Part shown: positions 1 to 12,074 of the stretch, in pieces
Layout: each line of letters begins with the position of its first letter
How positions within the stretch are numbered: position 1 is the first letter of the stretch
Assembly (NCBI RefSeq): GCF_963259705.1
Contig: NC_081844.1
Coordinates: 104,186,671 to 104,250,670, forward strand
DNA: 64,000 nt
Origin: Myotis daubentonii
Lineage: Eukaryota; Chordata; Mammalia; Chiroptera; Vespertilionidae
Direction: 5' to 3'
The notes under the pieces: model-generated
Databases searched by the model: none
What the model was told of the DNA's origin: nothing
The model's input: only the letters and a program-made list of their open reading frames with translations
Translations under genes and position numbers: made by a program

Positions 1-789
1 AGTCCAGTGATGGGCAAATGAGCATCACTGGACTAAATAAAGCTGGCGAGGGCAGATGGAGACCAGAAAAAAACAGGGTGGGAGCAGGGCAGAAGCCCAC
101 CAAGCTCTCCATGTCAACATTCTCTATCTAAGCTGGAGGAAAGCTGGACAAGAGCGCTCAGGTTCCCACCCTGTTCTTTCTCTCTGTCCCGCACTTCATG
201 TGTTTCTAAAGGGACAGAAAGGGAGAGATGAGCTTCAAGTCATACTTGGAGGGCAGAGTCACTACAATTTCTTCCCTATAGCATTTGCAGCCTCGTCAGA
301 CGCCCACACTGGCCCACCAGCCCAGGTGAATTCCCAATTTGGCTAGCTTCATTCTAAAGCTCAAGGTGGGCTTCTTAACTAGCAATGCAGATGAAGCTGG
401 TTCGGGAAGAGCACATCTCCAGGATCATGAGTCCACTGTGGGCTTTGATTCTTCAGACCCTCACATAGCCATGAGGGACCCTGGAGCCCTTTAGCTAAAT
501 GTTTACCACACTAAGTGGCTAAAAGTAGGTGTCACATTGGCTGCCCACCATTGAGTCCCATTGTACAGAACTTGCTTTTTTTGGCTTAGCAAAGAGGGTT
601 TTTATAAACTACTTTTGGCTCAGCATGTGGTCCCAGTTCACTGTGGATCCTATTAGCCTCATTACTCCCTGTCTTCATAGGCTGCCCAATTCACCTATCT
701 ATATTACCAGTCTGGCCTAAGTAGGTGACTAATTTGACTCCCAATTTTATAACGACCAAATGCTTTCCCACCTAGTAAAAAAGATGTGT

Positions 790-900
790 TAGGAAAGAAA
801 CCGAGTCTTATGTACCAGTCCTTGCTCCAGTGCCCAGAACAGTGCCTTGCCCAACACTACTTCTCAAAGAACAGTGAACAATTTGAATGTACGAATGTGA
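790..900 (+). repeat. L2 3' end fragment
   Basis: The segment has the order typical of the L2 LINE tail: a 'tccagtgcccagaacagtgcc' type core followed by a decayed TTGAATGTACGAATG tail, where intact L2 copies have a TGAATGAATG-type tail. It is short and diverged, so the family assignment is tentative. Confidence 0.4.
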
Positions 901-959
901 TCATACCTCTTACACACAGCTTCTGAGACCACAGGAGAAGAGAGAAGAGAAGGAAAGGG

Positions 960-1770
960 AATGAGAATTACTCACCCAACTATCTCTCTAGGTGACTTGA
1001 TCCTGCAAGTCTACTGAAGCACACCCCAACTGCCCAGAGACAAATTGATGGAGATGGCTTTAGGTGAGCCAAACCTTGGCTCCAATAAAATTGAGAACAG
1101 CTGGCACCTCTGAATACCCTGATCCCTGGGGGCCCGGGCTGAATGCACACTGGTAAGTACCAGTCCTTTCCCCTTTTGCTTCTTGTCATGCTTAATTACA
1201 CCAGGATTGTGCTGAGTCAAGCAACCTGCTGGGGTAGGGGCCCAGGCATGACCTTTCCCATTGCTCTCAGCCAGCTCATGGGTCTCAAGTAGCCGTGTGC
1301 ATTTCCACCAAGAAACCCAAGAATACTCAGTGCCAATGCACATGATGCCAAACGCTAAACCCCACACCTCAGTCTCTGGGAGGACGGCCCCTTCTAAACT
1401 GAGGGTGAACAAAAGAGCCTTGCAGCAGCCACACCACCTGCATTCAGCCTACCACCTCCTACCTTCTGCCCTGAAACTGAGCCCCCCTGGCTATGCAATG
1501 TGGCAACCAGCAGTCGGCCAAAGGCAGGCATAGGGGAGGAAGGCAGGCATGCTCAATGCTCTCACCTGCCCTCTGGCTTTGCCAAGTTTTTAACCGAGGC
1601 TTGACTTCCAATCCTTGCACCCTCATACTAGAGGCAGAGATGCTCACTCTGCACCACTCAAGAAGGAGCACATAGCCCTGCACTTCTCCACACACACGTG
1701 CACCCCTATGCATGTACATATGTGCCTCTGTAAATGTGCAAGAAAAAATCATGCAGCCAAATGCTCTAGA
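960..1770. other. Unassigned intronic sequence
   Basis: No repeat, exon or regulatory cluster is recognised here. Several open frames of 60-130 codons exist on both strands, but they overlap one another and show no domain, signal peptide or compositional support. I treat them as chance. Confidence 0.5.
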
Positions 1771-1771
1771 T

Positions 1772-1946
1772 TAGGGTTTTCACCCTCAGGTGCTCTCCAG
1801 AATCACCAGGGGCCTGTAAAGTCTTGCTGCTCAGACCACACTCCAGAGCAGCAATATCAGAATCTCTAGGTGTAAATATCAGGCATCAATATTATTTTAA
1901 AGCTCCCCAGGTGATTCCAACATGCAGTTAGGATTGAGAATCATTG
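1772..1946 (+). mobile_element. MER5A-like hAT-Charlie remnant
   Basis: A MER5-type body ('ctccagaatcaccaggggcc', later 'ctccccaggtgattccaac') lies between degenerate terminal repeats: 'agggttttcaccctcagg' at the left and 'ttgagaatcattg' at the right. MER5A is an ancient non-autonomous DNA transposon shared by placental mammals. It is non-coding. Confidence 0.75.
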
Positions 1947-2493
1947 CTGTAGGTGAACTGAAAGCTCTGGAAAATTGAGGCTGAGATCCTAAGCTGGAAC
2001 TGGGCTCAAGATATCAGGCAGACCTGGAAACTGTTGACCACAGAGCCACAACGTGATATTCATTCTACAAACACTACCGAACACCAACTATATACTAGGC
2101 CCTCTCCTAGGTTTCTAGAGATTGTTTCAAGAGCTGTTCTTCCAGAGATCAACTGGCTTGCAATTTAGTTCTTAGCAAGGTTGGCCTCTGAGTCAAGCAA
2201 CCAACCAGTGGACACTTAGCTAACACCCAGTGGGTGCAAAGCTCTGCAAAAGGGCTAAGAAATACTAGATGAAATTCCTGACCTCCCAGGAATTTAAACC
2301 CCAAATGGAAAAGCCTAAGAATTAGCACACTGAGAAATAAAAACACAACATAATATATAAAGGAGAAATAAATGTGCAATTGAAAAATTCAAAATAACAA
2401 ATACATATCAAACAACAACTTTGTGCCAGGCATTGTATAACACTAGAGGAAAATAAAGAGAGGATCCCTGTGCTCAAAGAGCTTGGGCTAGAG

Positions 2494-2681
2494 CAGTGAT
2501 TCCCAGAGTGGGTTCCCCCAGCCAGCATCATCAGCACTATCTGGAAACTTGATAAAAACGTATATTCTTGTGTCTCATCCCAACCTACTGAATCAGAGCC
2601 TGTGGAGATGGGGCCCGTCAATCTGTGCTTTACAAGCCCTCTACATGATTCTGATATCTGCTCAAGTTTGGAAAACCACTG
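2494..2681 (-). mobile_element. MER5A hAT-Charlie element, reverse orientation
   Basis: The element starts CAGTGATTCCCAGAGTGG and ends GGAAAACCACTG, which are complementary hAT-type termini. The inside carries 'ctactgaatcagagcctgtg' and 'ggggcccgtcaatctgtg', diagnostic of MER5A read backwards. The flanking 8-mers (ggctagag / gtctggaa) are a partly decayed target-site duplication. Confidence 0.85.
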
Positions 2682-2744
2682 GTCTGGAAGACCAATTAAC
2701 ATTACAGGAGTTGGAAAAGGGAAGACATATTTCCTTGGGTCTAG

Positions 2745-2965
2745 GATTGACGAAAGCCTTGTAGGATTTGAATCTTGGTTCTGACATAATTTGGGGAACC
2801 TTAGGTAACCATTTTAACCTCCTTATAGCCTCTATTTGGTCAACTTTAAAGTAATAATAAGCAGAATGAGGTAATGAGGTCTACCATGTAAAATCATATG
2901 ATAAGTACATAGGATAATGTGTACCAGTCACCAGAGCAGTGCCTGGGGCCTGGTAAGGAAACTCA
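2745..2965 (+). repeat. MIR SINE (diverged)
   Basis: MIR landmarks occur in order: 'ggatttgaatcttggttctg', a decayed 'cctta...aacctcctta' region, a run resembling 'aaagtaataataagcagaatgaggtaat', and the tail 'agagcagtgcctggggcctgg'. It is an ancient tRNA-derived SINE. Confidence 0.65.
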
Positions 2966-3229
2966 GTCATAATACAGGGAAACTGTTCAGCAAATGAATG
3001 TTGACTGCATGAATGAGTGAACTAATTAATGCATGATGGATGGGACTGGATTTGGCAAACCTGGAAGAGCAACAAAGAATGAGAACTTCATTCAATGGGC
3101 AAGTGGGGGGATGTTCAAGATAGGAAAAGGGTTTCCCAGACGAGGGTTCAGAACACCTGGCAGATCTTGAGACTGGCATCTTCCTGGCTCTGCCTCCACA
3201 GCCTCTTCAAGGAAGGCTTTCCTGCCACA

Positions 3230-3510
3230 GCTGCCAGTGTGTTGGTTATGCACCTGAGCTCTGGAGTAAGACTGTCTGGGTTCAAGTATTTGCTAGTTGA
3301 GTGATCTTGGGTGAGTGATTTAACCTCATTAAGCCTTAGTTTTCTCTTCTGAAAAATGGATATAGATATAGATATAGATATAGATATAGATATAGATGAT
3401 ATAGATATAAAAGTACCAACATCATAAGAGTTGTGAGAATTGAACACAATGTGTCTAAAGCAGTCAGCCTGGTGCTTTAAATATAATGAGTTATCTCTAA
3501 TCATTAGCTC
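3230..3510 (+). repeat. MIR SINE containing a microsatellite
   Basis: MIR order is clear: 'gagctctggagtaagactgt', 'ctgggttcaagtatttgcta', 'gtgatcttgggtgagtgatt', 'aacctcattaagccttagtt', 'tctgaaaaatgga', then 'agttgtgagaattgaacaca'. A GATATA hexamer array has expanded at the point where MIR normally has its GGGATAATAATAG segment. Confidence 0.85.
3359..3409 (+). repeat. (GATATA)n microsatellite
   Basis: About eight copies of a GATATA hexamer, broken once by an extra GAT near the right end, sit inside a MIR. Probably length-polymorphic. Confidence 0.95.
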
Positions 3511-3654
3511 TTTGTATCATGGTACACAGCTGGGTGCTATCCTGAACTCTGCTAACTTGTGGGTGGCAGGTATTTTTCAAGTACACCAGCATTAGTATAC
3601 TCTGGTGCCAGGTCCAAAGAACAAAGTGACTACTTGGTTTCCTCATAACAGTAA

Positions 3655-3890
3655 TAGCTGCCAGGTACTGGGCAGCTGCCTATGTGAAGGTTATGTGCAG
3701 GTGCTCCGCATTTATAGGTGCTTACACATGAACCCTGGACACAGGTTTCACTGCCCATTTAACAGATGAGGAAACTGGAGTTTAGTGACTCATCAAAGTT
3801 ATACAATTCTCAAGTGTCAAAGGCTGGGTTAAGATTTAGCCCTAATTCCGAACCCATGGTCATTCTACTACCATAAAACCACCCTCAGAT
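3655..3890 (-). repeat. MIR SINE, reverse orientation
   Basis: Reverse MIR landmarks are seen: 'gccaggtactgggcagctgc', 'tgcccatttaacagatgagg', 'aaactggagtttagtgactc' and a 3' stretch corresponding to the A/B-box end ('gaacccatggtcattctact'). Confidence 0.75.
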
Positions 3891-4924
3891 TCCCCCCAGA
3901 GGGATATAACTCAGCACTCTGGGTCAGGAAGAGGCAAGTCACAGGTGGGCTGGGGACAGGATGGACAGGATGGTGAACCTGCAGGAGATCAGGCTCCTGG
4001 ATTCTAAGACTGCTCCCCCCTTCCTAATAATGATTAAGTATGCATATTGCATACCTGTGTGTTGATCAAGGGAGGATTGTAGAAGGGAGGGGAGGCAAAG
4101 ACTTTCCAATCCTAAAATAGTTACAAACCTAAACACAGAGGGAGAACAACTGAATAAAACAAAAAATTCACATCCGCTTTTAGAAATCATTTTCTTCTTC
4201 TAAAAGAAGCATTCTGGCTGTGAAATGACACAGCAAGATGGGCCCCTTTTATCTCCTCCTAGGTCTATTTCCTTAAATGCAAAACTGTCTTCTCTCTTTT
4301 CCTCCCAGATACCACCTGTGATTCTGCTAATGTCCAGGGAGATCTGTAGACCCACAATGCCTCTTCCTGAAGATCTGAACTGCGTTGTCACTAAATGGAG
4401 AGAGATGTGGCTGGCTTCCTGTCTTCCCTTGAGAGATCCTAACCAAGATTCCTGGAGTCCAAATACAAACTTGAGACTTCATCCTCTCACCTCCTTGGGT
4501 TCAACTGGTCCAAAGAGCCACCTGGATGCTCTCAACCAGAACAAAGAGGACACAGCTTGGTTGGGACTCTGAGTTTGTAAAACAATCACTAACAATTCAC
4601 TCCCTCTCAAATCTCATCTTTACCTGCAATGGGCCATGTTACCTCCAGCTAACCCCACCTGCCAAAAATATGACTGCATTTTCAAAATTTATCATCTTTC
4701 TGTTCCACAGTTGCCATGGTAGTAAAATCTACACTCAACAATCTCACTGCCATTTTCAACTACAAATGAAACTAGCTGTTCCCAGTTTGGTTCAGCAAAA
4801 AAAGAAATGTGCATCTACTATATGCCAGGCCCTGTGCTAGGCATAAAGCCTGGGTGCTGAGATGAATAAGAAAGGGATTTAGATAAGATTTTGCCCCTTT
4901 AAAAAGCAAACTTTTTGTTTTTCT

Positions 4925-5610
4925 TGTGATGAGGTTTGTTAAATTAAATCATGGTCAAATATATATAATAAAATTGACCATTCTGACCATTTTTAAGTGC
5001 ACAGTTCAATGGCATTAGGTACATCCACAATGTTGTGAAACCATCTCTATTGTCTATTTTCAAAACTTTTAATCACCCAAACAGGAACTCAGTACCCAGT
5101 AAGTCCTAACTCCCCAGTGCCCACTCCCCTAGCCCCTGATACGTTCTAATTTACCTTCTGTCTATGAATTTGCCAATTCTGAATATGTAAGTGGAATCAT
5201 ACAATATTTATCCTTCGTGTCTGCCTTATTTTGCCTAACAATTTTTCAAAGTTCACCTAGAATATAGCATTTATCAGGACTCCACTCCTGTTTAAGGCTG
5301 AATAACATTCCATTACAGATACACACCACATTTTGCTTATTTGGGTGGCTTCTAACTTTTGGCAATTGTGATTAATGCTGCTGTGAATATTGGCATAAGC
5401 ATGAGTCCCTGCTTTCAATTCTTTAGATAAACTTAGAAGTAAAATTGCTTGATCATATGGTAATTTTATGTTTAACTTTTTGAGGAACCAACATATTACT
5501 TTCCACAGAGGCTGCACCATTTTATATTGCATTTAAATTTCTCCATATCCTCACTGACACTTGTGATTTTCTGGACTTTGGAAAAAAAAAATAGCCATTG
5601 TAGTAGGTGT
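4925..5610 (-). mobile_element. Old L1 (L1M-type) 3' end, antisense
   Basis: On the minus strand the sequence reads through the end of L1 ORF2 into its 3' UTR. Translated pieces match the ORF2 C-terminus (MVQPLWKVICWFLKKLNIKL, then a decayed MEYYSAI-like MECYSALNRSGV). Beyond it come the 3'UTR words 'attgaccattctgacc' and 'ggaatcatacaatattt'. The reading frame is broken and truncated, so no protein is made. The wide divergence indicates an insertion predating bats. Confidence 0.9.
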
Positions 5611-6009
5611 GAGAAGGTTTTTTTTTTGTTTGTTTTTTTTGTAAGAGCAGATCAGTGAGGTAAGACATGGCTTGTTCACCAGAACATCACAGGTGCACAT
5701 GGGTGGAGGAAGTGTGGCCTTGCTGAGTGAATGACTGACTGCATGAATGGGCCTCCTGTTTACAGAAATGATCACTCCCTTGGACTTGATGTCCTGGCCA
5801 AGTCTTCCCTGGCTCTCATGCTGATAGGATCTGGAACTTTCACAGGAGGCCCCACTCCACAAAAGAAACCCAGGGAGCAACTGAGTTCACAGGTATATCC
5901 GGACTTTCACTGAAGGACTGTCTGTATCATTTCTGCCTTTGTTTCTACACGTAAGAACGAGTAAAACCTGATGCTTTAGAATCAAGGAAGCCTCAAAAGA
6001 AACCAATGC

Positions 6010-6200
6010 TGTGGGTCAAAGGGACTGGCCTGAATCATAGCTCCACCTTTTGTCACATGTGTAACCACAGCAAACTAATTATCCTCCGTGCCTCAACTTG
6101 GACTTAATCCTCTTCTTGTGAGGATTAAAAGAAACCATAAGAAACACTTAACATAGTGCCTGAAACAACACAAGTCTCAATAACAGTCAGCTCTTATGGT
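6010..6200 (+). repeat. MIR SINE
   Basis: The segment shows a degenerate MIR: 'aatcatagctccacctttt', 'ctaattatcctccgtgcctc', 'tgtgaggattaaaagaaacc' and the tail 'acacttaacatagtgcctga'. Confidence 0.75.
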
Positions 6201-7054
6201 TACTATGGAGCTACAGACCCCAACACCCTGCCCCGGGGGAAGCAGAGGGGGCTCTTTCAGAAGGGCACACAGTCATGTTCTCTCCTCGTGACCCTCCAGG
6301 TTGACCGCAAGGACTGAGGGTGCCTATCCTGACACAGCCAGGGCTGAGGACCAGGCAGTCAGCCTGGGTTCTTCTTCAGCTGGTCCACCACTCTCTCCAA
6401 GCTCATTTTGGCAAGGGGCTTGGGGAGAGAGCAGGGCCTCAGAACCTGCACCCAAGAGGTCAAAAAGATCCTTCAATGTATCAAAACCTACAGGTGGGCC
6501 TGGAGTTGGGTAGAGTTTCCAAAGAGAAGGTTGAGTGACAAGCCAAAAATTCAGTAAGAACAGCAAGGGACTGTACCATGAGGACCCAGGAGAAAACACA
6601 GCAGGAATGAGCTGCGAGGCCGGGCAGGGTGGTATTTCATGCTGGCAGCTCCGTCATTCTTACATGCGTGGAAGGCAACGGCCTTCAGCGTGGCCTGACA
6701 GGAAGCTTTGTAGCAGACTGAAGCATATTGAAAATATCAAAGTCCCATGGAATGAAAAATAGCTCCTGGGCTCTATACTTCACCTGTAACTTAAAAGTTT
6801 TATTGTACATGGAGACCCTCGAACCAAAAGCCAAGCCACTAGGGACAAAAGAAGGAGTATTACATAGCAGGACCCTGCAGGTGTGTGGGAGCCATAGCGG
6901 TGACTGGACAATAACAATGGATCCTATTTATTGAGCCCCGTGTTAGGTGCTTTCCACACCTGTTGTCGGACTGACATGGGACAGCAGCATCATGTGTTAG
7001 CTCCATTTTATGGAGGAGAAAAATGTGAGCTTGTGCAGGTATTTGTATACATAC

Positions 7055-7380
7055 TGAGTCGAGAGAGAGAGGGAGAGAGGAAGGGGGAGAGAGAGAGGTA
7101 AATAGAGAAGGTAAGAGAAAGAAAAAATTCTGCGACTTAAGTATCATATATTAGGATGAACTCTATAAAATTACTATTATTCAACCTTTCTACCAACAAC
7201 AGTGACATTTCCACTGGATTCAATTTAATCTAACACCTTAGATATAGTAAAAATTCATATTAAACTTTATATACATTATATCATACATTAATATATACAT
7301 ATATTTAAAGTATATATAAATTATGTCACACATAAATGTTATTTTGTTGACATAGTATCATGCTATCTATAAGTTATATA
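7055..7380. repeat. GA-rich then AT-rich low-complexity DNA
   Basis: A purine-rich tract (7059-7100, interrupted GAGA runs) is followed, from about 7140, by AT-rich DNA with alternating ATATAT words. No element or gene is recognised in it. Confidence 0.7.
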
Positions 7381-7391
7381 CTGCCTAAGAG

Positions 7392-7612
7392 GCACAATGC
7401 TTAGTGGTCGAGAATGTGGATTCTTGAATCTGACTGCACAGGAAACTTGGCTCTGCCACCCACTAGCTGTGGGACATTGAGTAAACCATGTATACTCTCA
7501 GTGCCTTTGTTTTCCTTCTACAAAATGAGATAATAATAGCACCAACCTCATAGGAATGTTGTAAAAATTGAGAGAACACAAGCAATGTGCTGCAACAGTG
7601 CCTGGCACATAC
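7392..7612 (+). repeat. MIR SINE, nearly complete
   Basis: One of the best-preserved MIRs here. It has 'acaatgcttagtggtcgaga' (A-box side), 'ctggctctgccaccc' type text, 'actagctgtgggacattgag', 'tacaaaatgagataataata', 'cctcataggaatgttgtaa' and 'cagtgcctggcacatacc', all in MIR order. Confidence 0.9.
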
Positions 7613-8429
7613 CACCTATCAGCAGGCATTGCGCCTGATCCTGTTCACTCATTCCTTGCAAGAGCCTTTGGCAATAGCCAATGCTACCTTGACTTCACAG
7701 CGAGAAGCCCGTGCGCAGCGTCAGAGATTGGCCCGGGATTATAGGTCTCGCAAGAACGCACCAACAATTCCAACTCAGGTCTTTCCGAGTCTCAAAGCCT
7801 GCTGCTCCTTCAGAGCTGCCAGCTTCTCCCGGTGGTCTCTCCGCACCTTCCTTTACCTCCAGGTGGGAGGAAAGGTCGGGCAGGCTGACTCTATGGTTCC
7901 TTCCAGCATCACCATACAAGGGAGCAGAATCAAAGCTGCAGCAGCAGAAAAACAGGATCCAATGCTTTCTGTTCCACCAAATGAAGCTCCTTAGCCATGT
8001 GGCCAGAAGCATTTCTGTATTTAGGATTCCTTTTTTTTTTTTCTTTCCTGCTATTTCTTTCCAGAGTTCTCAGTACATTTCCCAATTAATCACTCCCACT
8101 TAATTTCCTAAAGCAATCACATCTTCCCCGCAGGCAAGCGGCCTGTCTCAGGCAGAAACACACACACCAGCTGGCCCCTGGGCTACGTGGGAGTGTGCGA
8201 GCAGCCCTTGGACACAGACCAACGTGTGGCACCGACGTAGGAAAACGCAGCTTGGGAGCTACACTCAGAAGACACTTTTCCCATCCCGGTGAATGTGGGT
8301 TTCCTGGTGAGCAAAGGGGACACAGATTTGGTTCTCGGGGGAAACCCTAAGAGGCAGAAGATCCGGCCGGAGCATCCCAGGATGCAGGGAGTCTTCACCA
8401 GCAGCTACTCTGAGATGCAGGCGAGGCCA

Positions 8430-8550
8430 GAAGGCCCAGGTTTTCTCCCCGCTTTGCTGCTTATTTTCTGTGGAAATTTGGCCAAGCCTTTCCTTTTGGT
8501 TGAGCCTCAATTCTCCTATCTTTAAAATGAGAACAGTAATATATGCAACG
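8430..8550 (+). repeat. MIR SINE fragment
   Basis: The central MIR region is recognisable from 'tggaaatttggccaagcctt', 'gagcctcaattctcctatct' and 'ttaaaatgagaacagtaata'. Both ends are missing or decayed. Confidence 0.65.
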
Positions 8551-8944
8551 CAGTGTGGGTGTGAGGAAAGAGCCACAAATACAACAGCCTAGAGAAGCCA
8601 GGAAATGATATCAATGAGGGGAGCTGTACTGAGCAAAAGAAAATAGCATGACACCAACTGGCAGCTGACACACATGTCAGTGTTGGAGTCACTAAGGGAG
8701 AGGTGGGGACTGTGGTGAAATGGAGACAAACCTCATCTAAAAGCCAGTACATTTCTGCCATGGAGTCAAGCTGAACCCTGTTGCCAAATTTTCCAATTTT
8801 TGAAAAAATGCTAGAAATAGATTTTTATATGAATTCACCCAATCTGAAAATGTTGGCAAGAAACTGACATGTAAAAAAACTAAAACTAATTATGTGAGCC
8901 AATATCACATGGGCCAAATAAAACATGTAGGATCTGGCCTCCTA

Positions 8945-9075
8945 GCCACTGGTTTGCAAACTCTGTCAATGTAAGTATTAATTGAGACAATGTAATACAT
9001 AAAGCACTTAGCCATGCACATGACACATAATAAACACCCCATAAAGGATAGCCCTGGTTATTATTATTACCATTA
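8945..9075 (+). repeat. MIR SINE 3' fragment
   Basis: The 3' half of a MIR: 'ttaattgagacaatgtaata', 'cataaagcacttagccatgc', then a decayed 'aataaacacc...' tail and 'ttattattattaccatt'. Confidence 0.7.
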
Positions 9076-9253
9076 ACTTCACTGTAACTCAGAACCCTCA
9101 ACTGTAACAATGGATGTAAGGATTCCCAGTAGCTGTCTAGCGCTCAGGCATGTAAGAAAATCTCTGAGGGCACTACAGAGATTAACCACAGTGGATACAC
9201 AACATTAATGGTCTTTATTAATTTAAACACACTTCATTGACATTAGGCTAGAG

Positions 9254-9471
9254 CAGTGGCTCTCAACCAGAGGTGATCTTTGTCCCCTGGCAGACATCTG
9301 GCAATGTCTGAGACATTTTTTGGTTGTCAGACTGAGAGGAGTGGGGATGCAATCTAGTGTGTAGAGGTCAGGGATGCTGCTAAATATTTTTTTAAATGAA
9401 CAGGTGGCCCCTTACAACAACAACAAAAATCCAGCCTCAAATGTCAATAGTAGTAAAGTAGAAAAACACTG
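9254..9471 (+). mobile_element. MER20 hAT-Charlie element
   Basis: The element starts CAGTGGCTCTCAACCAGAGG and ends GAAAAACACTG, with 'catctggcaatgtctgagac', 'attttttggttgtcagactg', 'gtcagggatgctgctaaata' and 'aaatgtcaatagtagtaaag' in MER20 order. An 8-bp duplication flanks it: ggctagag at 9246-9253 and ggctaggg at 9472-9479. MER20 copies have been linked to progesterone-responsive regulation in placental mammals, but nothing here shows activity. Confidence 0.92.
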
Positions 9472-9774
9472 GGCTAGGGGGAAGTTTCTCTTTGCATCCC
9501 CTTTATAGAAAAAAAAAAAAAAACCTTTATAAAAATAGAGGTTGGATAGGTTCCTGTACAGTAAGATGTAGGAGAGGGGTAGGGAAGAGGGGTAAGAGAA
9601 GATGGGCAAGGGGAGAAGGGGGGCGGGAGATGAGAGAACCAGCATCTATAATTATCTCCTCTAAGAGGCTCAAGGCCCCACTTTTACTCTGCTTCCTATA
9701 GAATCTTCTCATTGTCTTAACAACTGTCACATCAACACATTTCCTTAAAAAATGATTTTGATTTTGAACCTTCA

Positions 9775-9900
9775 TCAATTGGAAAATGGGCTCTGGGGAA
9801 CCTGAGGACTCAAGAGATGAACTGCTTGAGCCAAGGTCACTCAGCAAGCTGCAGGGAAGATCTGGGGGAGAATCCTCATGGGTCCTGGTCCACGTCCTTC
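9775..9900 (-). repeat. MIR SINE fragment, reverse
   Basis: Reverse MIR words occur in order: 'ggaaaatgggctctggggaa', 'cctgaggactcaagagatga', 'gccaaggtcactcagcaagc'. Diverged. Confidence 0.55.
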
Positions 9901-10264
9901 AGAAAGACATCACTCAAATTTGTTGTTGCCATGGTAATTATAAATCAATGTTGTCTACCCATTAAAGCAGTTACTCCATGGATGTGAAAGTAATCACATT
10001 TTTGTGTATTCCATAATTCTGGCTACATTTATGACTGGCCTTCACCTCAAATGGTATAAGTAACTGAGGTTGTATTATATCGCGGTTGTCCTGCATCACT
10101 ATGACTACCCCAAACAAAGAAAATTGTGCTAGAAGCAAAAGCAAGTGATTATGGTTCACCTTAAGAAAGGAAATGAAAACAGAGTAGCCTTTGTCAGTTC
10201 TACATCATGCCAACATTTTACATACTTTTTTAATGTTCTCTATAATTTGAAGAATATCTTTAGG

Positions 10265-10423
10265 TCAGCTTTCTCAAACACTGCTGCACAGCAAAAATAC
10301 CTAGGAGCCTTACAGAATCACAATACCCAGGAAGTACCCCAAAATCAATACATCAGAATGACTGCAGATGAAATCTCCCCAGGAGATTCCAATGTGCAAC
10401 CCAGTTTGAGAATCGGAGTTTTG
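10265..10423 (+). mobile_element. MER5A-like hAT-Charlie remnant
   Basis: MER5-type organisation is visible: 'ctttctcaaacactgctgc' at the left, 'ctccccaggagattccaatg' in the right half and 'ccagtttgagaatcgg' at the right end. Terminal bases are decayed. Confidence 0.75.
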
Positions 10424-10427
10424 GAAC

Positions 10428-10575
10428 TCATTATCCCTATTTTACAATGAAGCTGACATCCTAAGAGAAAAATGAACTTGCCTAAGGGCACTCAGCTGGT
10501 GAATAGAAAACTGTGATTCAAATCCGGGTCTGCCTTTCTCCAAATGCCAGGCATAATCTTTCTCATTATGCCACT
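10428..10575 (-). repeat. MIR SINE, reverse
   Basis: Reverse MIR: 'attatccctattttacaatg', 'ttgcctaagggcactcagct', 'ctgtgattcaaatccgggtc', ending 'ctcattatgccac'. Confidence 0.8.
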
Positions 10576-11309
10576 TTCTCCCCAGAAGTTTGTTGTTTGT
10601 GGCTCTCTCAGAGTTGTTTAGTCCCAGGAAAGTTAACAGGGACCTCTGGATTCAATGGGAATCTTAAGAACAGGTCTGGAGAAATGGAAAGTGGGCATGT
10701 CTGGTCATTTCACAAGTGCTTAGATGAAATGGCAAGCCATCAAGTCCAACCTCTTTGTCCCTCTGGTCAAGATTTCCAAGTCCAGGAAGAAAGCATCCAA
10801 TCAACACGACTTAGGTCGTAAGCCCATCCCTAGACTTGGAGAGGGTAAGGTCTCTGATCAAATCCACCTGAATATATTCCATGAATGCGGGAGATAATAT
10901 TCTTCTAGGAATTGAATTCTGGGCAACCGAAACATAACACATGCCTACTATAATGGAGGGGATGGACAGACTTATAAAAGCAAGAAGACATGACAGCCTC
11001 TGAGGCTTTTGGGAGATCTTAGCGGGGAGAAAAGGAGGAGCTCTAGTCAATGGTTCCTAACAGCCTCAGATCCCACAAACTACCTAGAGAGACTAAATCC
11101 GGTGTCCTGGCTTGGCCCCACACAGACAAGGCTAGTATAGTTGGCCAAATTTGAGCTAGGAAAATAATGCCTTAAAAAAGGCAACAAGGAAAACAGACAC
11201 AAGGTCTGAGTTAGCATGCTTGCCTGTAGTTACACAGCAGAAAAACAGAGGAGAGACTCAAAGAGGAGACAAGCCATGTGGATATCTGAGCAAAATGGTT
11301 ACTCTAGGG

Positions 11310-11544
11310 CAGTGATGGCGAACCTTTTGAGCTCGGCGTGTCAGCATTTTGAAAAACCCTAACTTAACTCTGGTACCATGTCACATATAGAAATATTTTT
11401 GATATTTGCAACCATAGTAAAACAAAGACTTATATTTCTGATATTTATTTTATATATTTAAATGCCATTTAACAAAGAAAAATCAACCAAAAAATGAGTT
11501 CGTGTGTCACCTCTGACACGCGTGTCATAGGTTCACCATCACTG
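11310..11544. mobile_element. Non-autonomous hAT MITE with perfect 8-bp TSD
   Basis: The termini are inverted repeats: CAGTGATGGCGAACCTTTTG at the left and the complement of GGTTCACCATCACTG at the right. The element is flanked by identical 8-mers CTCTAGGG (11302-11309 and 11545-11552). The interior is AT-rich and non-coding. Termini, size and freshness fit the young nhAT families of vespertilionid bats. An autonomous hAT transposase supplied in trans would have moved it. Confidence 0.93.
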
Positions 11545-11839
11545 CTCTAGGGTCAAAAGCCAACTGGGGTAATTAACACCCACTTCTCATGTGTTCAAAT
11601 GGAGCCCTGTCCGAAGCTGCTGGCCTGGGCCTGTGAGTGCATTTTCATGCGAGGCTCTTTATCCCAGGAGGGTGTCTTCCTAGATCTAGGCATCAACATA
11701 CCCTAGCGTGTAGTGACTTGAGAAATTAGGCAACTGTGAGATATCAACATTAAGTAGATAATTGCTCAGTGCATAAATTCATGGGTGAATCAATATAAAA
11801 GAATTATAATTGTTAGCTGAGGCTACTCAGTTTACAGGT

Positions 11840-12065
11840 AAAGTCCCTACTGTGTGTGAAGGACTGAGCAAGAAGCTTTACATGATGGGCTTCCCATCCT
11901 CACAACAACCCTAAAAGCTCTTACTACTATACCCATTTTACAGATGAAGATCCTAAGACTCAAAGAGACGAAAGGACTTCGCAGTCACAGAACAGTAACA
12001 ATGGGATTCGAACCAGGTGGATCTAGGCTGAGCATCTCTGTGCTGACCACAGTGCCATGATGCCT
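11840..12065 (-). repeat. MIR SINE, reverse
   Basis: Clear reverse MIR: 'agaagctttacatgatgggc', 'catcctcacaacaaccctaa', 'cattttacagatgaagatcc', 'atgggattcgaaccaggtgg', ending 'gtgccatgatgcctc'. Confidence 0.9.
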
Positions 12066-12074
12066 CACAATGTT

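Noticed and set aside
1011..1412. 133-codon minus-strand frame
   Set aside because: No recognisable domain, signal peptide or homologue, and it overlaps other frames on both strands within an intron.
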